Positions 24,390 to 32,718 of a stretch of DNA of 41,665 nt are shown piece by piece. The stretch comes from DAIUFH01 sp036844705. GTDB lineage: Bacteria; Bacillota; Clostridia; Tissierellales; Tissierellaceae. Under the pieces are notes generated by a model. The model made no database searches and was not told where the DNA came from. It was given only the letters and a program-made list of their open reading frames with translations. Numbering within the stretch: the stretch's first letter is position 1; every line of letters starts with the position of its first letter. The DNA is taken from NCBI GenBank assembly GCA_036844705.1, contig DAIUFH010000012.1:1-41665 (forward strand), in the 5' to 3' direction. A program made the position numbers and the translations under genes.

Positions 24390-25106
24390 TTACAGCGGAT
24401 TTTTACGTGGTTTACCACCACCTCTTGGATATTTTGTCGAAGTTTGTTTTATTTTCTCGACAATTATAAGCGAATGATAGATATCACTTTCGGGAATTTG
24501 TATAGTTTTTTTACAAACTATCTTTCCACCTAAAATTTCAATGGCATATTTGCTTGAACTCAATTCCTGCTCAAATTCAGGTCCTTTCATTGAAACAAAA
24601 AAACCACCTACTTTCACGAAAGGAATACAATATTCACTCAGAGTATTTAGTGAAGCAACTGCCCTCGAAATACATATATCATACTTCTCTCTATACTCAC
24701 TTCTAATACTTAATTCCTCAGCTCTTCCATGAATTGCTCTAATATTATCTAGATTTAGCTCTTTAATTACCTCATTAAGAAATATAATTCTCTTATTTAA
24801 ACTATCTAAAAGGTCTATTTCTAATTCTGCATTTGCTATTTTCAAAGGAACTCCCGGGAATCCTCCTCCTGTTCCCACATCAATTAATTTTTTCTTACCA
24901 TTAAATAAATTTGTTCTTAAAGGAGTTAGACTATCCAGAAAATGTTTTTGATCAATCTCCACATCATCGGTTATAGTGGTTATATTTATTTTTTTATTCC
25001 ACTCTTTTAAAAGTTCCTTGTACCTAATAAATTTAAATAGTTGTTCTTCCGTTAATTCAATATTTAATTTCTCTATTCCATTAACTAACGCATCTATATT
25101 AGCCAT
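24390..25106 (-). CDS. rsmG: 16S rRNA (guanine-527-N7) methyltransferase RsmG
   Basis: RsmG methylates G527 of 16S rRNA with SAM; loss gives low-level streptomycin resistance in several bacteria. From the ATG at 25106, 11 bases after GGAG, it has 238 residues; an in-frame GTG at 25118 touches the ribosome site and is less likely. The SAM-binding motif LIDVGTGGGFPGVPLKIA, the second-strand DLLDSLNKRIIFLNEV and the ISRAVASLNTLSEYC segment are all typical. It overlaps the end of mnmG by 8 bases, so the two are translationally coupled, as in the usual mnmE-mnmG-rsmG order. Confidence 0.95.
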   Translation of the reverse strand: MANIDALVNGIEKLNIELTEEQLFKFIRYKELLKEWNKKINITTITDDVEIDQKHFLDSLTPLRTNLFNGKKKLIDVGTGGGFPGVPLKIANAELEIDLLDSLNKRIIFLNEVIKELNLDNIRAIHGRAEELSIRSEYREKYDICISRAVASLNTLSEYCIPFVKVGGFFVSMKGPEFEQELSSSKYAIEILGGKIVCKKTIQIPESDIYHSLIIVEKIKQTSTKYPRGGGKPRKNPL

Positions 25107-27006
25107 TAACCCTTGCACTCCTTCGCTTCTGCTCTAAATATATTAATAATACATTGATATCCGATGGAGAAACTCCAGATATTCTTGAGGCTTGACCTAC
25201 AGAATCAGGTTTAAATTTGTTTAGTTTTTGCTTAGCCTCGTTGCTTAAACCTTTAACCAAACTATAATCTTCCTCAAATGATAATTTCTTATTTTCAAGC
25301 TTTTTAAATTGCTCAATTTGTATCATTTGTTTTTTGATATAACCTTCATATTTAATTTGAGTTTCAACTTGTAATCTGACTTCTCTCTTTAAACGGCCTC
25401 TATTTCCATCTAAATCAGCTGTGGCATCATATTGTACCTCTGGTCTTTTAATCAGCTCATAAAGGCTTATAGAGCTTTTAATTCGATGTGTGTTAATTTT
25501 ATCTAAAATTAAATTATTCTCTTCAGTTGGTGCTATAAATACCTTCTTTAACCTTTTAAGCTCATCCTCTATTAATTTTTTCTTCTCCAATGTCTTTCTA
25601 TATCTTTCTTCTGTTACCAAGCCTATTTTATAACCCTTTTCAGTAAGTCTTAAATCTGCATTATCTTGCCTTAAAGTCAATCTATATTCAGCTCTTGATG
25701 TCATCATTCTATATGGTTCATTTGTGCCTTTAGTTACAAGATCATCTATCAGCACTCCAATATATGCTTCAGACCTATCCAATACAAATTCCTCTTTACC
25801 CTTTATATTCTGTGCAGCATTTATACCCGCAATAAGACCTTGGGATGCTGCCTCCTCGTACCCGGATGAACCATTAATCTGTCCTGCAAAAAATAGATTG
25901 TTTATCTCCTTATGCTCCAAGGTTCTTTTTAATATAGTAGGATTTATAGAATCATATTCTATTGCATATGCCGATCTCATAAATTGTACATTTTCAAGAC
26001 CTGTAATGTTTTTATATATCTGAATCTGAACCTCCTCCGGAAGACTTGTACTAACTCCCTGCACATACATTTCCTTAGTTGATAATCCTTCAGGTTCAAT
26101 AAATACCTGATGTTTATCTTTATCTGCGAAACGAACTACTTTATCTTCTATCGAAGGACAATATCTTGGTCCTACCCCTTCTATTTCACCCGCATACATT
26201 GGGGACCTTTGAAGATTTTCTCTGATAATTTCATGTGCTTTTTCAGTAGTATAAGTTAGATAACAAGGTATCTGAGGTTCCTTAAATTCCTTATCCATAT
26301 TTAAAAATGAAAAAGGTATCACCTCATCATCTCCTGGCTGGATTTCCATTACTGAAAAATCAATACTATCTCTATGAACTCTAGCTGGAGTACCTGTTTT
26401 CATTCTCCTTAGTTCAATCCCTATCTTCTCCAAAGATTCTGATAATTGAATTGAAGGAAATCTACCATCAGGTCCTGAAGAATAATTGACTTCACCCATA
26501 TATACTCTTCCTCTTAAATAAGTACCAGTTGCCAATATCAATGCCTTAGTATTGTAAACTGCCCCAGTTCTTGTTAATACTCCAACTATTTTATTGTTTT
26601 CAACTAAAATCTCTATTACTTCACCCTGCATCAAAGTAAGGTTTTGTTCATCTTCTAAAGCCTTTTTCATTTCTTCATGATATTTTCTTTTATCAGCCTG
26701 TACTCTTAAAGAATGAACTGCTGGTCCTTTTGATGTGTTAAGCATCCTGCTTTGAATAAAGGATTTATCAATATTTATAGCCATCTGTCCGCCAAGCGCA
26801 TCGATTTCTCTTACCAAATGTCCCTTGCCCGTTCCACCAATATTAGGATTACATGATAATGCAGCTATGGCATCTAGGCTTATTGTCATTATAAGTGTTT
26901 TCATTCCTAATCTGCTACTTGCCAAAGCAGCTTCAATACCTGCATGTCCCGCACCAATAACTACTACGTCAAAGTCACCTGCAATATAGTGCTTTACATC
27001 TTTCAT
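25099..27006 (-). CDS. mnmG: tRNA uridine-34 carboxymethylaminomethyl-modifying enzyme MnmG (GidA)
   Basis: MnmG is the FAD-dependent partner of MnmE. Together they install the 5-carboxymethylaminomethyl group on U34 of certain tRNAs, which keeps decoding in frame. The 635 residues match the family length. The FAD-binding VVVIGAGHAGIEAALAS lies at about 15-31. The GidA signatures SCNPNIGGTGKGHLVREIDALGG and GPRYCPSIEDKVVRF are present, with conserved Cys in CNPNIGG. The C-terminal helical domain (YVKGLSNEAKQKLNKFKP-like) is complete and ends SPSDINVLLIYLEQKRR. GGAAAGGTG precedes the ATG. A repeat-rich 217-base gap separates it from mnmE. Confidence 0.97.
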   Translation of the reverse strand: MKDVKHYIAGDFDVVVIGAGHAGIEAALASSRLGMKTLIMTISLDAIAALSCNPNIGGTGKGHLVREIDALGGQMAINIDKSFIQSRMLNTSKGPAVHSLRVQADKRKYHEEMKKALEDEQNLTLMQGEVIEILVENNKIVGVLTRTGAVYNTKALILATGTYLRGRVYMGEVNYSSGPDGRFPSIQLSESLEKIGIELRRMKTGTPARVHRDSIDFSVMEIQPGDDEVIPFSFLNMDKEFKEPQIPCYLTYTTEKAHEIIRENLQRSPMYAGEIEGVGPRYCPSIEDKVVRFADKDKHQVFIEPEGLSTKEMYVQGVSTSLPEEVQIQIYKNITGLENVQFMRSAYAIEYDSINPTILKRTLEHKEINNLFFAGQINGSSGYEEAASQGLIAGINAAQNIKGKEEFVLDRSEAYIGVLIDDLVTKGTNEPYRMMTSRAEYRLTLRQDNADLRLTEKGYKIGLVTEERYRKTLEKKKLIEDELKRLKKVFIAPTEENNLILDKINTHRIKSSISLYELIKRPEVQYDATADLDGNRGRLKREVRLQVETQIKYEGYIKKQMIQIEQFKKLENKKLSFEEDYSLVKGLSNEAKQKLNKFKPDSVGQASRISGVSPSDINVLLIYLEQKRRSARVNG

Positions 27007-27026
27007 ATATTTTCACCTTTCCAATT

Positions 27027-27221
27027 TAACCAATTCATAATTCACGATTCACAATTCACAATTATTATGGTCATTCTCTGTAGTCATGAAAATCCATTAT
27101 TCTTCGATAGCATTAATAATACTGTACACCTCAGAATGACAAAAAGGAGATCCCTAGACTACGCTCGGAATGACAACTTCGTTGTTCACTCTTAACTCCT
27201 AGTTCTTAACTCTTAACTATT
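27027..27221. repeat. Composite intergenic repeat between mnmE and mnmG
   Basis: The gap is made of repeat-like pieces: AATTCATAATTCACGATT with two more TTCACAATT words (27031-27062); a unit bounded by inverted GTCATTCT (27070-27077) and AGAATGAC (27133-27140); GGAGATCCCTAGACTACG with CTCGGAATGACA (27146-27175); and three CTTAACT-like words (27190-27219). Related words occur at 521-634 and at 33987-34010. No coding sequence is supported here. Confidence 0.6.
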
Positions 27222-27223
27222 TT

Positions 27224-28597
27224 CTATTTTCCAATACAAAACTCAGAGAAAATTTTATCCAAAATATCTTCACCTATTGTATCACCCGATATTTCACCTA
27301 AATTCTCCCAACAATTCTTTAAATCTACCTCTAAACAATCAATCGGAACCATAGACTTTATATCTTCGATTACACTTACTATATCATTATACGCTTTTTC
27401 AAGCTGGTTTTTATGTCTTACGTTGCTTACAACTACATCTGAATTAATTTCCACCTCACCAGAATAAAACATGTTTCTAATGCTATTTTCCAAATCTTCA
27501 ATACCATCACCTGTCTTTATTGAAGTTTTAATTATTTCAACATTTTTAAGATGTTTTTTTATATAATCATCATTAAATTCGTTTGGCAAATCAGACTTAT
27601 TTAACAAAATAATAGTCTTTTTATACTTAATTAACTCTATTATCTGAATATCGTCATCTGTTAAATCCCTTGAGGTATCAAATATTGCTATGACTAAATC
27701 AGCCTGCTCAACTGTTTTTTTAGCCTTATCCACACCAATCTTTTCTACTAAATCATTTGTATTTCTAATACCTGCAGTATCGATAATTTTCAAAGGAATT
27801 CCATCAATATTGATATATTCTTCGATTATATCTCTAGTAGTACCTGGTACATCCGTCACTATTGCCCTATTCTCCCTTACTATAGCATTTAACAATGAGG
27901 ACTTACCAACATTTGGTTTGCCAAGTATAACAGTATTCAATCCATCCCTTAAGATTTTACCCCGACCTGATGTTGAAAGTAAAGTTGATATTTTTTCCTT
28001 GACTTCCATTGCATTTTTTTCAAGTTCATTTAATGTAGATACTTCAACATCTTCGTCTGGAAAATCTATTGATACCTCTATATGAGCTAGCATAGATAAA
28101 AGTATATTTCTTATTTCCTTTATCTTTGTTGATAGATTTCCTTCTAATTGATCAAGGGATACCTGAAAGCTTTTATCTGTTTTAGATCTGATAATATCTA
28201 TTACTGCCTCTGCTTGAGCAAGATCCAATCTTCCATTCAAAAATGCCCTTTTAGTAAATTCTCCGGGTTCTGCAAGTCTGGCACCTTTTTTCAATATCAA
28301 TTCCAATACTTTTTTTATGGATATTATTCCTCCATGACAATAAATCTCTACCATATTTTCTCTTGTATAGGTATATGGTTCCTTCATAAAGACTATCAAT
28401 ACTTCATCTATTACTGTATCACCATCTAATATATGTCCATAAAGCAATTTTCTATTTTCTACATTATTAATATCATCTATTTTAGCACTTTTAAATACAT
28501 TCCATCCCATTTCAAGTGCATCTTCCCCACTTATTCTTACGATTCCTATTCCTGCTTCACCAATAGCAGTTGAAATAGCAGCAATTGTATCTGACAT
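27224..28597 (-). CDS. mnmE: tRNA modification GTPase MnmE (TrmE)
   Basis: MnmE is a potassium-activated GTPase that works with MnmG at U34 of tRNA. From the ATG at 28597, preceded by GAGGTG, it has 457 residues. The N-terminal folate-binding domain (DTIAAISTAIGEAGIGIVRISG) is followed by a helical domain and a GTPase domain with G1 GKPNVGKSSLLNAI, G3 DTAGI and G4 NKSD. It ends in the catalytic motif FCIGK. An earlier ATG at 28642 would add fifteen atypical residues. A terminator upstream separates it from jag, and a TATAAT (about 28635-28640, minus strand) may be its own -10. Confidence 0.96.
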   Translation of the reverse strand: MSDTIAAISTAIGEAGIGIVRISGEDALEMGWNVFKSAKIDDINNVENRKLLYGHILDGDTVIDEVLIVFMKEPYTYTRENMVEIYCHGGIISIKKVLELILKKGARLAEPGEFTKRAFLNGRLDLAQAEAVIDIIRSKTDKSFQVSLDQLEGNLSTKIKEIRNILLSMLAHIEVSIDFPDEDVEVSTLNELEKNAMEVKEKISTLLSTSGRGKILRDGLNTVILGKPNVGKSSLLNAIVRENRAIVTDVPGTTRDIIEEYINIDGIPLKIIDTAGIRNTNDLVEKIGVDKAKKTVEQADLVIAIFDTSRDLTDDDIQIIELIKYKKTIILLNKSDLPNEFNDDYIKKHLKNVEIIKTSIKTGDGIEDLENSIRNMFYSGEVEINSDVVVSNVRHKNQLEKAYNDIVSVIEDIKSMVPIDCLEVDLKNCWENLGEISGDTIGEDILDKIFSEFCIGK

Positions 28598-28654
28598 TTT
28601 TTTCACCTCAAATTTCATACCTAATCTTACTATTATATCCAAAATCCACTAATA

Positions 28655-28693
28655 AATAAAAAAGCCCTAAGAAATTTATGAATTCAAGGGCTT
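28655..28693 (-). terminator. Rho-independent terminator after jag
   Basis: On the minus strand AAGCCCT (28687-28693) pairs with AGGGCTT (28662-28668) across an AT-rich loop, followed by TTTTTATTTATT. It ends the rpmH-rnpA-yidD-yidC-jag unit. Confidence 0.88.
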
Positions 28694-28707
28694 TAGTCTC
28701 AATTATT

Positions 28708-29334
28708 CTACTTTGCAATTATAACTACTCTTCTAAAAGGCTCTTCACCTTCACTATAAGTGCTTACTCCTTCTACATTTTGCAGAGTCGAGTGGATAAT
28801 TCTTCTCTCATATGGATTCATGGGCTCCAGCTTTACTGGTCTCCTGCTATATTTAGCTTTTTCGGCCATTTTATTAGCTAGTTTTATAAGAGTTTCCTCT
28901 CTTTTTTTTCTATATCCTTCAGAATCAACAACTACTTTAATATAATCTTCTCTATTTTTATTTAATGCTAAACTTAACAAATATTGAATCGAATCAAGGG
29001 TATTCCCTCTTTTTCCTATTAAAATTCCCATATCTGATGATGAAATATCCTTTATATCAACATAAAGAATATTTCCTTCTTTTTTGATTTGATTATTTGC
29101 TTCTATACCCATAGAATCAAATATCTTTAATAAAAATGAATCAGCTGTTTCTATTGGATCATTTATTAATGTAACTTTAATCTTTGCTTCCTTTGAACCA
29201 ATAAATCCTAAAAACCCTTTACTAGGCTCATCCAAAACCTCTACCTTTACATCTTCTTCTTTAGCCTCTAATTCACACAAAGCTTCATGTAAAGCTTCTT
29301 CAACCGTTTTGCCAATTTTCACTACAAATTTCAT
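28708..29334 (-). CDS. jag: RNA-binding protein Jag/KhpB
   Basis: Jag (KhpB, EloR) is an RNA-binding protein linked to cell elongation and division, encoded next to yidC in many Firmicutes. The 208 residues show the Jag N-terminal domain at about 1-52 (GKTVEEALHEALCELEAKEEDVKVEVL), a KH domain with GILIGKRGNTLDSIQYLLSLALN (about 103-125) and a C-terminal R3H domain with NPYERRIIHSTLQNVEGV. AAGGAGG precedes the ATG. It follows yidC with only 2 bases between, so the two are in one operon. Confidence 0.95.
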   Translation of the reverse strand: MKFVVKIGKTVEEALHEALCELEAKEEDVKVEVLDEPSKGFLGFIGSKEAKIKVTLINDPIETADSFLLKIFDSMGIEANNQIKKEGNILYVDIKDISSSDMGILIGKRGNTLDSIQYLLSLALNKNREDYIKVVVDSEGYRKKREETLIKLANKMAEKAKYSRRPVKLEPMNPYERRIIHSTLQNVEGVSTYSEGEEPFRRVVIIAK

Positions 29335-29336
29335 AT

Positions 29337-30047
29337 CTATTTATCCTCCTTGAGCTTGGCTAAAGACCTCTTAGATATTAATTGCTGTATAATAGTAAAG
29401 ATATTACCTATTACCCAATATAAACCTAGACCTGCTGCAAAACCCCTTGCAGCCATGAAGATCATTATTGGCATAAAATAATTCATAGTTTTTTGTGTAG
29501 CTGCAGATTGAGGATCTACATTATTCATATTAGGCATTGTTATACTTTGTAAGTATGTTGTAATAGCAGCTAACAACGGTAAACCCCATAGATATGGGTC
29601 TGCTTGATCTAAGTTCTTTATCCAAAAAAATGTCTTATTCATTGACTCATAGAAACCTGGTTCTGTAAAAGCATATCTAGCCGGTTCTCTAAACACTGCA
29701 AAAAAAGCAAATATAATAGGTAATTGTACTAATAATATCAAACAACCTGAAGCTGGATTATAATTATGTTGTTTATATAAATCCTGCATTTTTATTTGCA
29801 TTGTCTGAGGGTCATTTTTATATTTTGTCTGGATTTGCTTCAATAGTGGCTGGATTTCAGCCATTTTTTTTGAAGACTTGGCCTGATGTAAACTAATTGG
29901 TAATAGTAACAACTTAAATATTATAGTAGTAATAATAATTGCCATTGCATAATATGAGAAATTTTCTGGTTCTACTCCAATAGTTGATACCATGTCATAT
30001 ACAAATTTCATTAGTGATCCTAGAATTTTTCCTAGAAACGCTGTCAT
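29337..30047 (-). CDS. yidC: Membrane protein insertase YidC/SpoIIIJ (Oxa1 family)
   Basis: YidC inserts and folds membrane proteins, alone or with SecYEG. The 236 residues match the short Gram-positive form. Five membrane helices are visible: about 29-52 (YAMAIIITTIIFKLLLLPI), 97-117 (GCLILLVQLPIIFAFFAVF), and three later ones, the last ending before KRSLAKLKEDK. A lipoprotein signal is not evident: the first helix lacks a lipobox cysteine. The positively charged residue in the hydrophilic groove, arginine in most characterised homologues, is Lys45 here. It lies 14 bases after yidD and 2 before jag. Confidence 0.94.
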   Translation of the reverse strand: MTAFLGKILGSLMKFVYDMVSTIGVEPENFSYYAMAIIITTIIFKLLLLPISLHQAKSSKKMAEIQPLLKQIQTKYKNDPQTMQIKMQDLYKQHNYNPASGCLILLVQLPIIFAFFAVFREPARYAFTEPGFYESMNKTFFWIKNLDQADPYLWGLPLLAAITTYLQSITMPNMNNVDPQSAATQKTMNYFMPIMIFMAARGFAAGLGLYWVIGNIFTIIQQLISKRSLAKLKEDK

Positions 30048-30061
30048 TTATTAACCCCCTA

Positions 30062-30277
30062 TCATTTGAGCGGATCATATCCTCCATCATGAAATGGATG
30101 GCATTTTAATATTCTCTTTGCACTTAAATAAGAACCTCTAATAAATCCATATTTTTGATATGCTTGAAGTGAATATTCTGAACATGTTGGATAAAATCTG
30201 CAATTTCTTCCTGTTAATATATATTTGGATATATATTTTTGGTATATTTTAATTAAAAAAATAGCCACTTTAGCCAT
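30062..30277 (-). CDS. yidD: Membrane protein insertion efficiency factor YidD
   Basis: YidD is a small membrane-associated protein that helps YidC-dependent insertion. The 71 residues fit the family length. The hallmark CRFYPTCSEYSLQAYQKYG is present, followed by the LKCHPFHDGGYDPL end. The N-terminal amphipathic helix (IFLIKIYQKYISKYIL) is typical. It lies 7 bases after rnpA and 14 before yidC, in the standard order. Confidence 0.95.
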   Translation of the reverse strand: MAKVAIFLIKIYQKYISKYILTGRNCRFYPTCSEYSLQAYQKYGFIRGSYLSAKRILKCHPFHDGGYDPLK

Positions 30278-30284
30278 TTTACAC

Positions 30285-30623
30285 CTAATCCTTTAACATA
30301 TTAGATAACTTCAATATATGAATTATAGCACTTTCCAATTCTTTATACGATATATCTACTACATTTTTCTTTGGAATAAATATTAAATCATAGCCACTTT
30401 TAATTCTAAAAAATTTTTTACGATAAATTTCTTTAATCCTTCTTTTAATTCTATTTCTGACTACAGCATTACCAATCTTTTTTGTGATTGTTATACCTAA
30501 TCTAGTCTCTTCCATATTATTCTTTTTAATATACAATGTTAGATTTCTATTCCAATAGTTTTTTCCACCACTATATACTCTTTTAAACTCTAAATTTTTT
30601 CTTAATCTATACTTTTTTTCCAT
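30285..30623 (-). CDS. rnpA: Ribonuclease P protein component
   Basis: RnpA is the protein subunit of RNase P, which trims the 5' leaders of tRNA precursors. From the ATG at 30623, with AGGAG 5 bases upstream, it has 112 residues beginning MEKKYRLRKNLEFKRVY, the normal family start. The RNA-binding signature RLGITITKKIGNAVVRNRIKRRIKEIYR is complete. Reading the frame farther upstream is possible but lacks support. It follows rpmH by about 50 bases, with a hairpin between them. Confidence 0.95.
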   Translation of the reverse strand: MEKKYRLRKNLEFKRVYSGGKNYWNRNLTLYIKKNNMEETRLGITITKKIGNAVVRNRIKRRIKEIYRKKFFRIKSGYDLIFIPKKNVVDISYKELESAIIHILKLSNMLKD

Positions 30624-30650
30624 TACTGCTCCTATGAATACTTTACCTGT

Positions 30651-30676
30651 ATAAAAAGGCCACAAAATAGCGGCCT
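30651..30676 (-). terminator. Hairpin with T run between rpmH and rnpA (attenuator)
   Basis: On the minus strand AGGCCGC (30670-30676) pairs with GTGGCCT (30657-30663, one G-T pair), followed by TTTTAT. It overlaps the rpmH stop codon and may lower rnpA expression relative to the abundant ribosomal protein. Confidence 0.75.
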
Positions 30677-30809
30677 ATGCAGTTAATTTCTTTCTTCCTC
30701 TTCTTCTTCTTGCTTTCAAAATCTCTCTACCAGATCTAGTTTTCATTCTCTTTCTAAAACCATGTTCTACACTTCTTTGTCTCTTCTTAGGTTGATAAGT
30801 TCTTTTCAC
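30675..30809 (-). CDS. rpmH: 50S ribosomal protein L34
   Basis: L34 is a small, very basic component of the large ribosomal subunit. The minus strand from GTG at 30809 reads MKRTYQPKKRQRSVEHGF and on to RGRKKLTA, 44 residues, exactly the usual length and sequence. AAGGAGGTG lies 9 bases upstream. This is the first gene of the rpmH-rnpA-yidD-yidC-jag operon, and it faces away from dnaA, as in most Firmicute origins. Confidence 0.98.
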   Translation of the reverse strand: MKRTYQPKKRQRSVEHGFRKRMKTRSGREILKARRRRGRKKLTA

Positions 30810-30887
30810 TACAATACACCTCCTTGAATAATACCTATATATATAAATATAGAGTTTTCTATTTAAACAAAAGACACACTACTATTG

Positions 30888-30916
30888 ATTATATTTATAT
30901 TAACATTATATGTCAA
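30888..30916 (-). promoter_or_regulatory. Consensus sigma-A promoter of the rpmH operon
   Basis: On the minus strand a perfect TTGACA (30911-30916), a 17-base spacer and a perfect TATAAT (30888-30893) lie about 80 bases before the rpmH start. This is the best promoter in the window and fits a highly expressed ribosomal gene. Confidence 0.93.
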
Positions 30917-31004
30917 GATTTTTGATTTACTTTTACTTATATTCAATTATCAATCATAAACTATAAATTTTATCACAAAATAGTTATTAACAATTAGTTA
31001 ATAT

Positions 31005-31341
31005 TGTGGATAATTTTGTTGATTATAAATTTTACTTTTGATATGATTAAAGAGAGTGTTGATATCTTTTATTCTTCTTTAAATCCACAAAGTTATACAC
31101 AGAATGTGGATATATTGTGTATAACTTTAGTGTTTCATTAATAAATTATGTTTTTTTTAGCCTTTTGTTTAAGTTTTTGTCCACATTTTTTAATTCTTAA
31201 TTATGTGGATAAAATAGAATGCTTAAACATTTTTTAATCTAATCAACAATTGTTAATAAGTTTATTAACAAAAAAGCTAATCTAAAATCCTCACTTTAAC
31301 TATCAAATTTTTTGGTTTTTTGTTGATAAATATGTTGATAA
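31005..31341. other. oriC, first DnaA-box cluster (upstream of dnaA)
   Basis: This 565-base gap between rpmH and dnaA is the upstream half of a bipartite origin. DnaA boxes (TTATNCACA or complement) are seen at 31005-31013 (TGTGGATAA), 31093-31101 (TTATACACA), 31105-31113 (TGTGGATAT), 31116-31124 (TGTGTATAA), 31177-31185 (TTGTCCACA) and 31204-31212 (TGTGGATAA). Two weaker words TGTTGATAA lie at 31321-31329 and 31333-31341, just before dnaA. The sequence is very AT-rich. A dyad spans 31250-31271 (TTGTTAATAA and its complement). No clear dnaA promoter could be assigned. Confidence 0.9.
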
Positions 31342-31375
31342 AATAATAATAATTCTTACTATAGGAGGTATTTTT

Positions 31376-32710
31376 ATGGCAGCAAGTTTAGATACCCTTT
31401 GGAATGATGTCTTAAATATTATTAAAGTTGAGTTGACTGAAGTAAGCTTTAATACATGGCTTAAGTCCATAGAACCTATAAGCTTAAATGATAACAAAAT
31501 AATATTAGCAGTTCCAAATGATTTTACTAAAGGTATCTTAAAGGGTAGATATTTCAACCTGATTAAAAACTCTATAAAACAAGTTTCTAATCAAGACTAC
31601 AATATTGAATTTATCATACCTGGTGAAGATACAAACGCTACTATAGGACAAGCAGCATCACAGGATATTCCTGAAAACAACCTAAGATCTCTACTTAATC
31701 CTAAGTATACATTTAATTCATTTGTCATCGGCAATAGTAACAGATTTGCGCATGCAGCTTCCTTAGCAGTTGCTGAAGCGCCTGCTCAAGCTTATAACCC
31801 ACTATTCATATATGGGGGAGTAGGTTTGGGAAAAACTCATTTAATGCATGCTATAGGTCATTACATACTAAGCCAGAATCCAAATTCAAAGGTAGTCTAC
31901 GTTTCTTCTGAAAAATTCACTAATGAACTTATTAACTCAATCAGGGAATATAGAAATGAAGAATTTAGAAACAAATATAGAAATATAGATGTACTTTTAG
32001 TTGATGATATTCAATTTATAGCCGGTAAAGAAGGTACACAGGAGGAATTTTTCCATACATTTAACGCATTACATGAAAATAACAAACAAATAATAATATC
32101 TAGCGATAGACCACCAAAAGAGATTCCTACTTTAGAGGACAGGTTAAGATCTAGATTCGAATGGGGACTTATTGCTGATATTCAGCCTCCAGATTTTGAG
32201 ACTAGAATTGCAATATTGAGAAAAAAAGCAAATGTAGAGAACATAGAGGTATCGGATGAGGTAATGCAATATATAGCTACAAAGATTCAATCCAATATAC
32301 GTGAATTAGAGGGCGCCCTTATTAGAGTTGTAGCCTATTCTTCATTAACAAATAGATCGGTAACAGAAGAATTGGCAGAAGAGGCTCTTAAGGATATACT
32401 ATCGAATAATAAAACAGTTGATATAACAGTTGATATTATTAAAGATATTGTTTCTAAGAATTTTAAAATAAAATTAGATGATTTTAATTCTAAGAAAAGA
32501 ACAAGAGCGATAGCATATCCGAGACAAATAGCAATGTATCTAACAAGGGAATTAACAGATCTTTCTCTCCCTAAGATCGGAGATGAATTTGGTGGAAGAG
32601 ATCATACAACAGTTATTCATGCTTGTGACAAAATCAGTACTGATTTAAATAAAGATACAAGCCTTAAGAAAAAAATTGATAATATAATTGGAGAATTAAA
32701 AGGAGAATGA
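31376..32710 (+). CDS. dnaA: Chromosomal replication initiator DnaA
   Basis: DnaA is the AAA+ initiator that binds DnaA boxes, melts the origin and loads helicase. The 444 residues give domain I at about 1-80 (LWNDVLNIIKVELTEVSFNTWLKSIEP), a short linker, and domain III with Walker A GGVGLGKT (147-154), Walker B VLLVDDIQF (206-214) and sensor motifs. Domain IV contains the DnaA-box helix-turn-helix, with signature GGRDHTTVIHACDKI. AGGAGG precedes the ATG. It points away from rpmH and starts the rightward arm of the chromosome. Confidence 0.98.
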   Translation: MAASLDTLWNDVLNIIKVELTEVSFNTWLKSIEPISLNDNKIILAVPNDFTKGILKGRYFNLIKNSIKQVSNQDYNIEFIIPGEDTNATIGQAASQDIPENNLRSLLNPKYTFNSFVIGNSNRFAHAASLAVAEAPAQAYNPLFIYGGVGLGKTHLMHAIGHYILSQNPNSKVVYVSSEKFTNELINSIREYRNEEFRNKYRNIDVLLVDDIQFIAGKEGTQEEFFHTFNALHENNKQIIISSDRPPKEIPTLEDRLRSRFEWGLIADIQPPDFETRIAILRKKANVENIEVSDEVMQYIATKIQSNIRELEGALIRVVAYSSLTNRSVTEELAEEALKDILSNNKTVDITVDIIKDIVSKNFKIKLDDFNSKKRTRAIAYPRQIAMYLTRELTDLSLPKIGDEFGGRDHTTVIHACDKISTDLNKDTSLKKKIDNIIGELKGE

Positions 32711-32718
32711 TAGTAAGC

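Noticed and set aside
24435..24441. TGTCGAA, a Spo0A-box-like heptamer
   Set aside because: Single short match within the rsmG coding sequence; expected by chance.
26944..27195. Plus-strand frame of 83 codons across the mnmG start and the repeats
   Set aside because: It is made largely of intergenic repeat words and antisense mnmG sequence; no ribosome site and no protein-like composition.
31250..31271. Possible Rex operator (TTGTTAA with TTAACAA)
   Set aside because: The half-sites are separated by 8 bases; the Rex site has 4. Retained only as an unexplained dyad.
31303..31557. Minus-strand frame of 84 codons antisense to the start of dnaA
   Set aside because: It overlaps dnaA and its leader and has no credible start signal.
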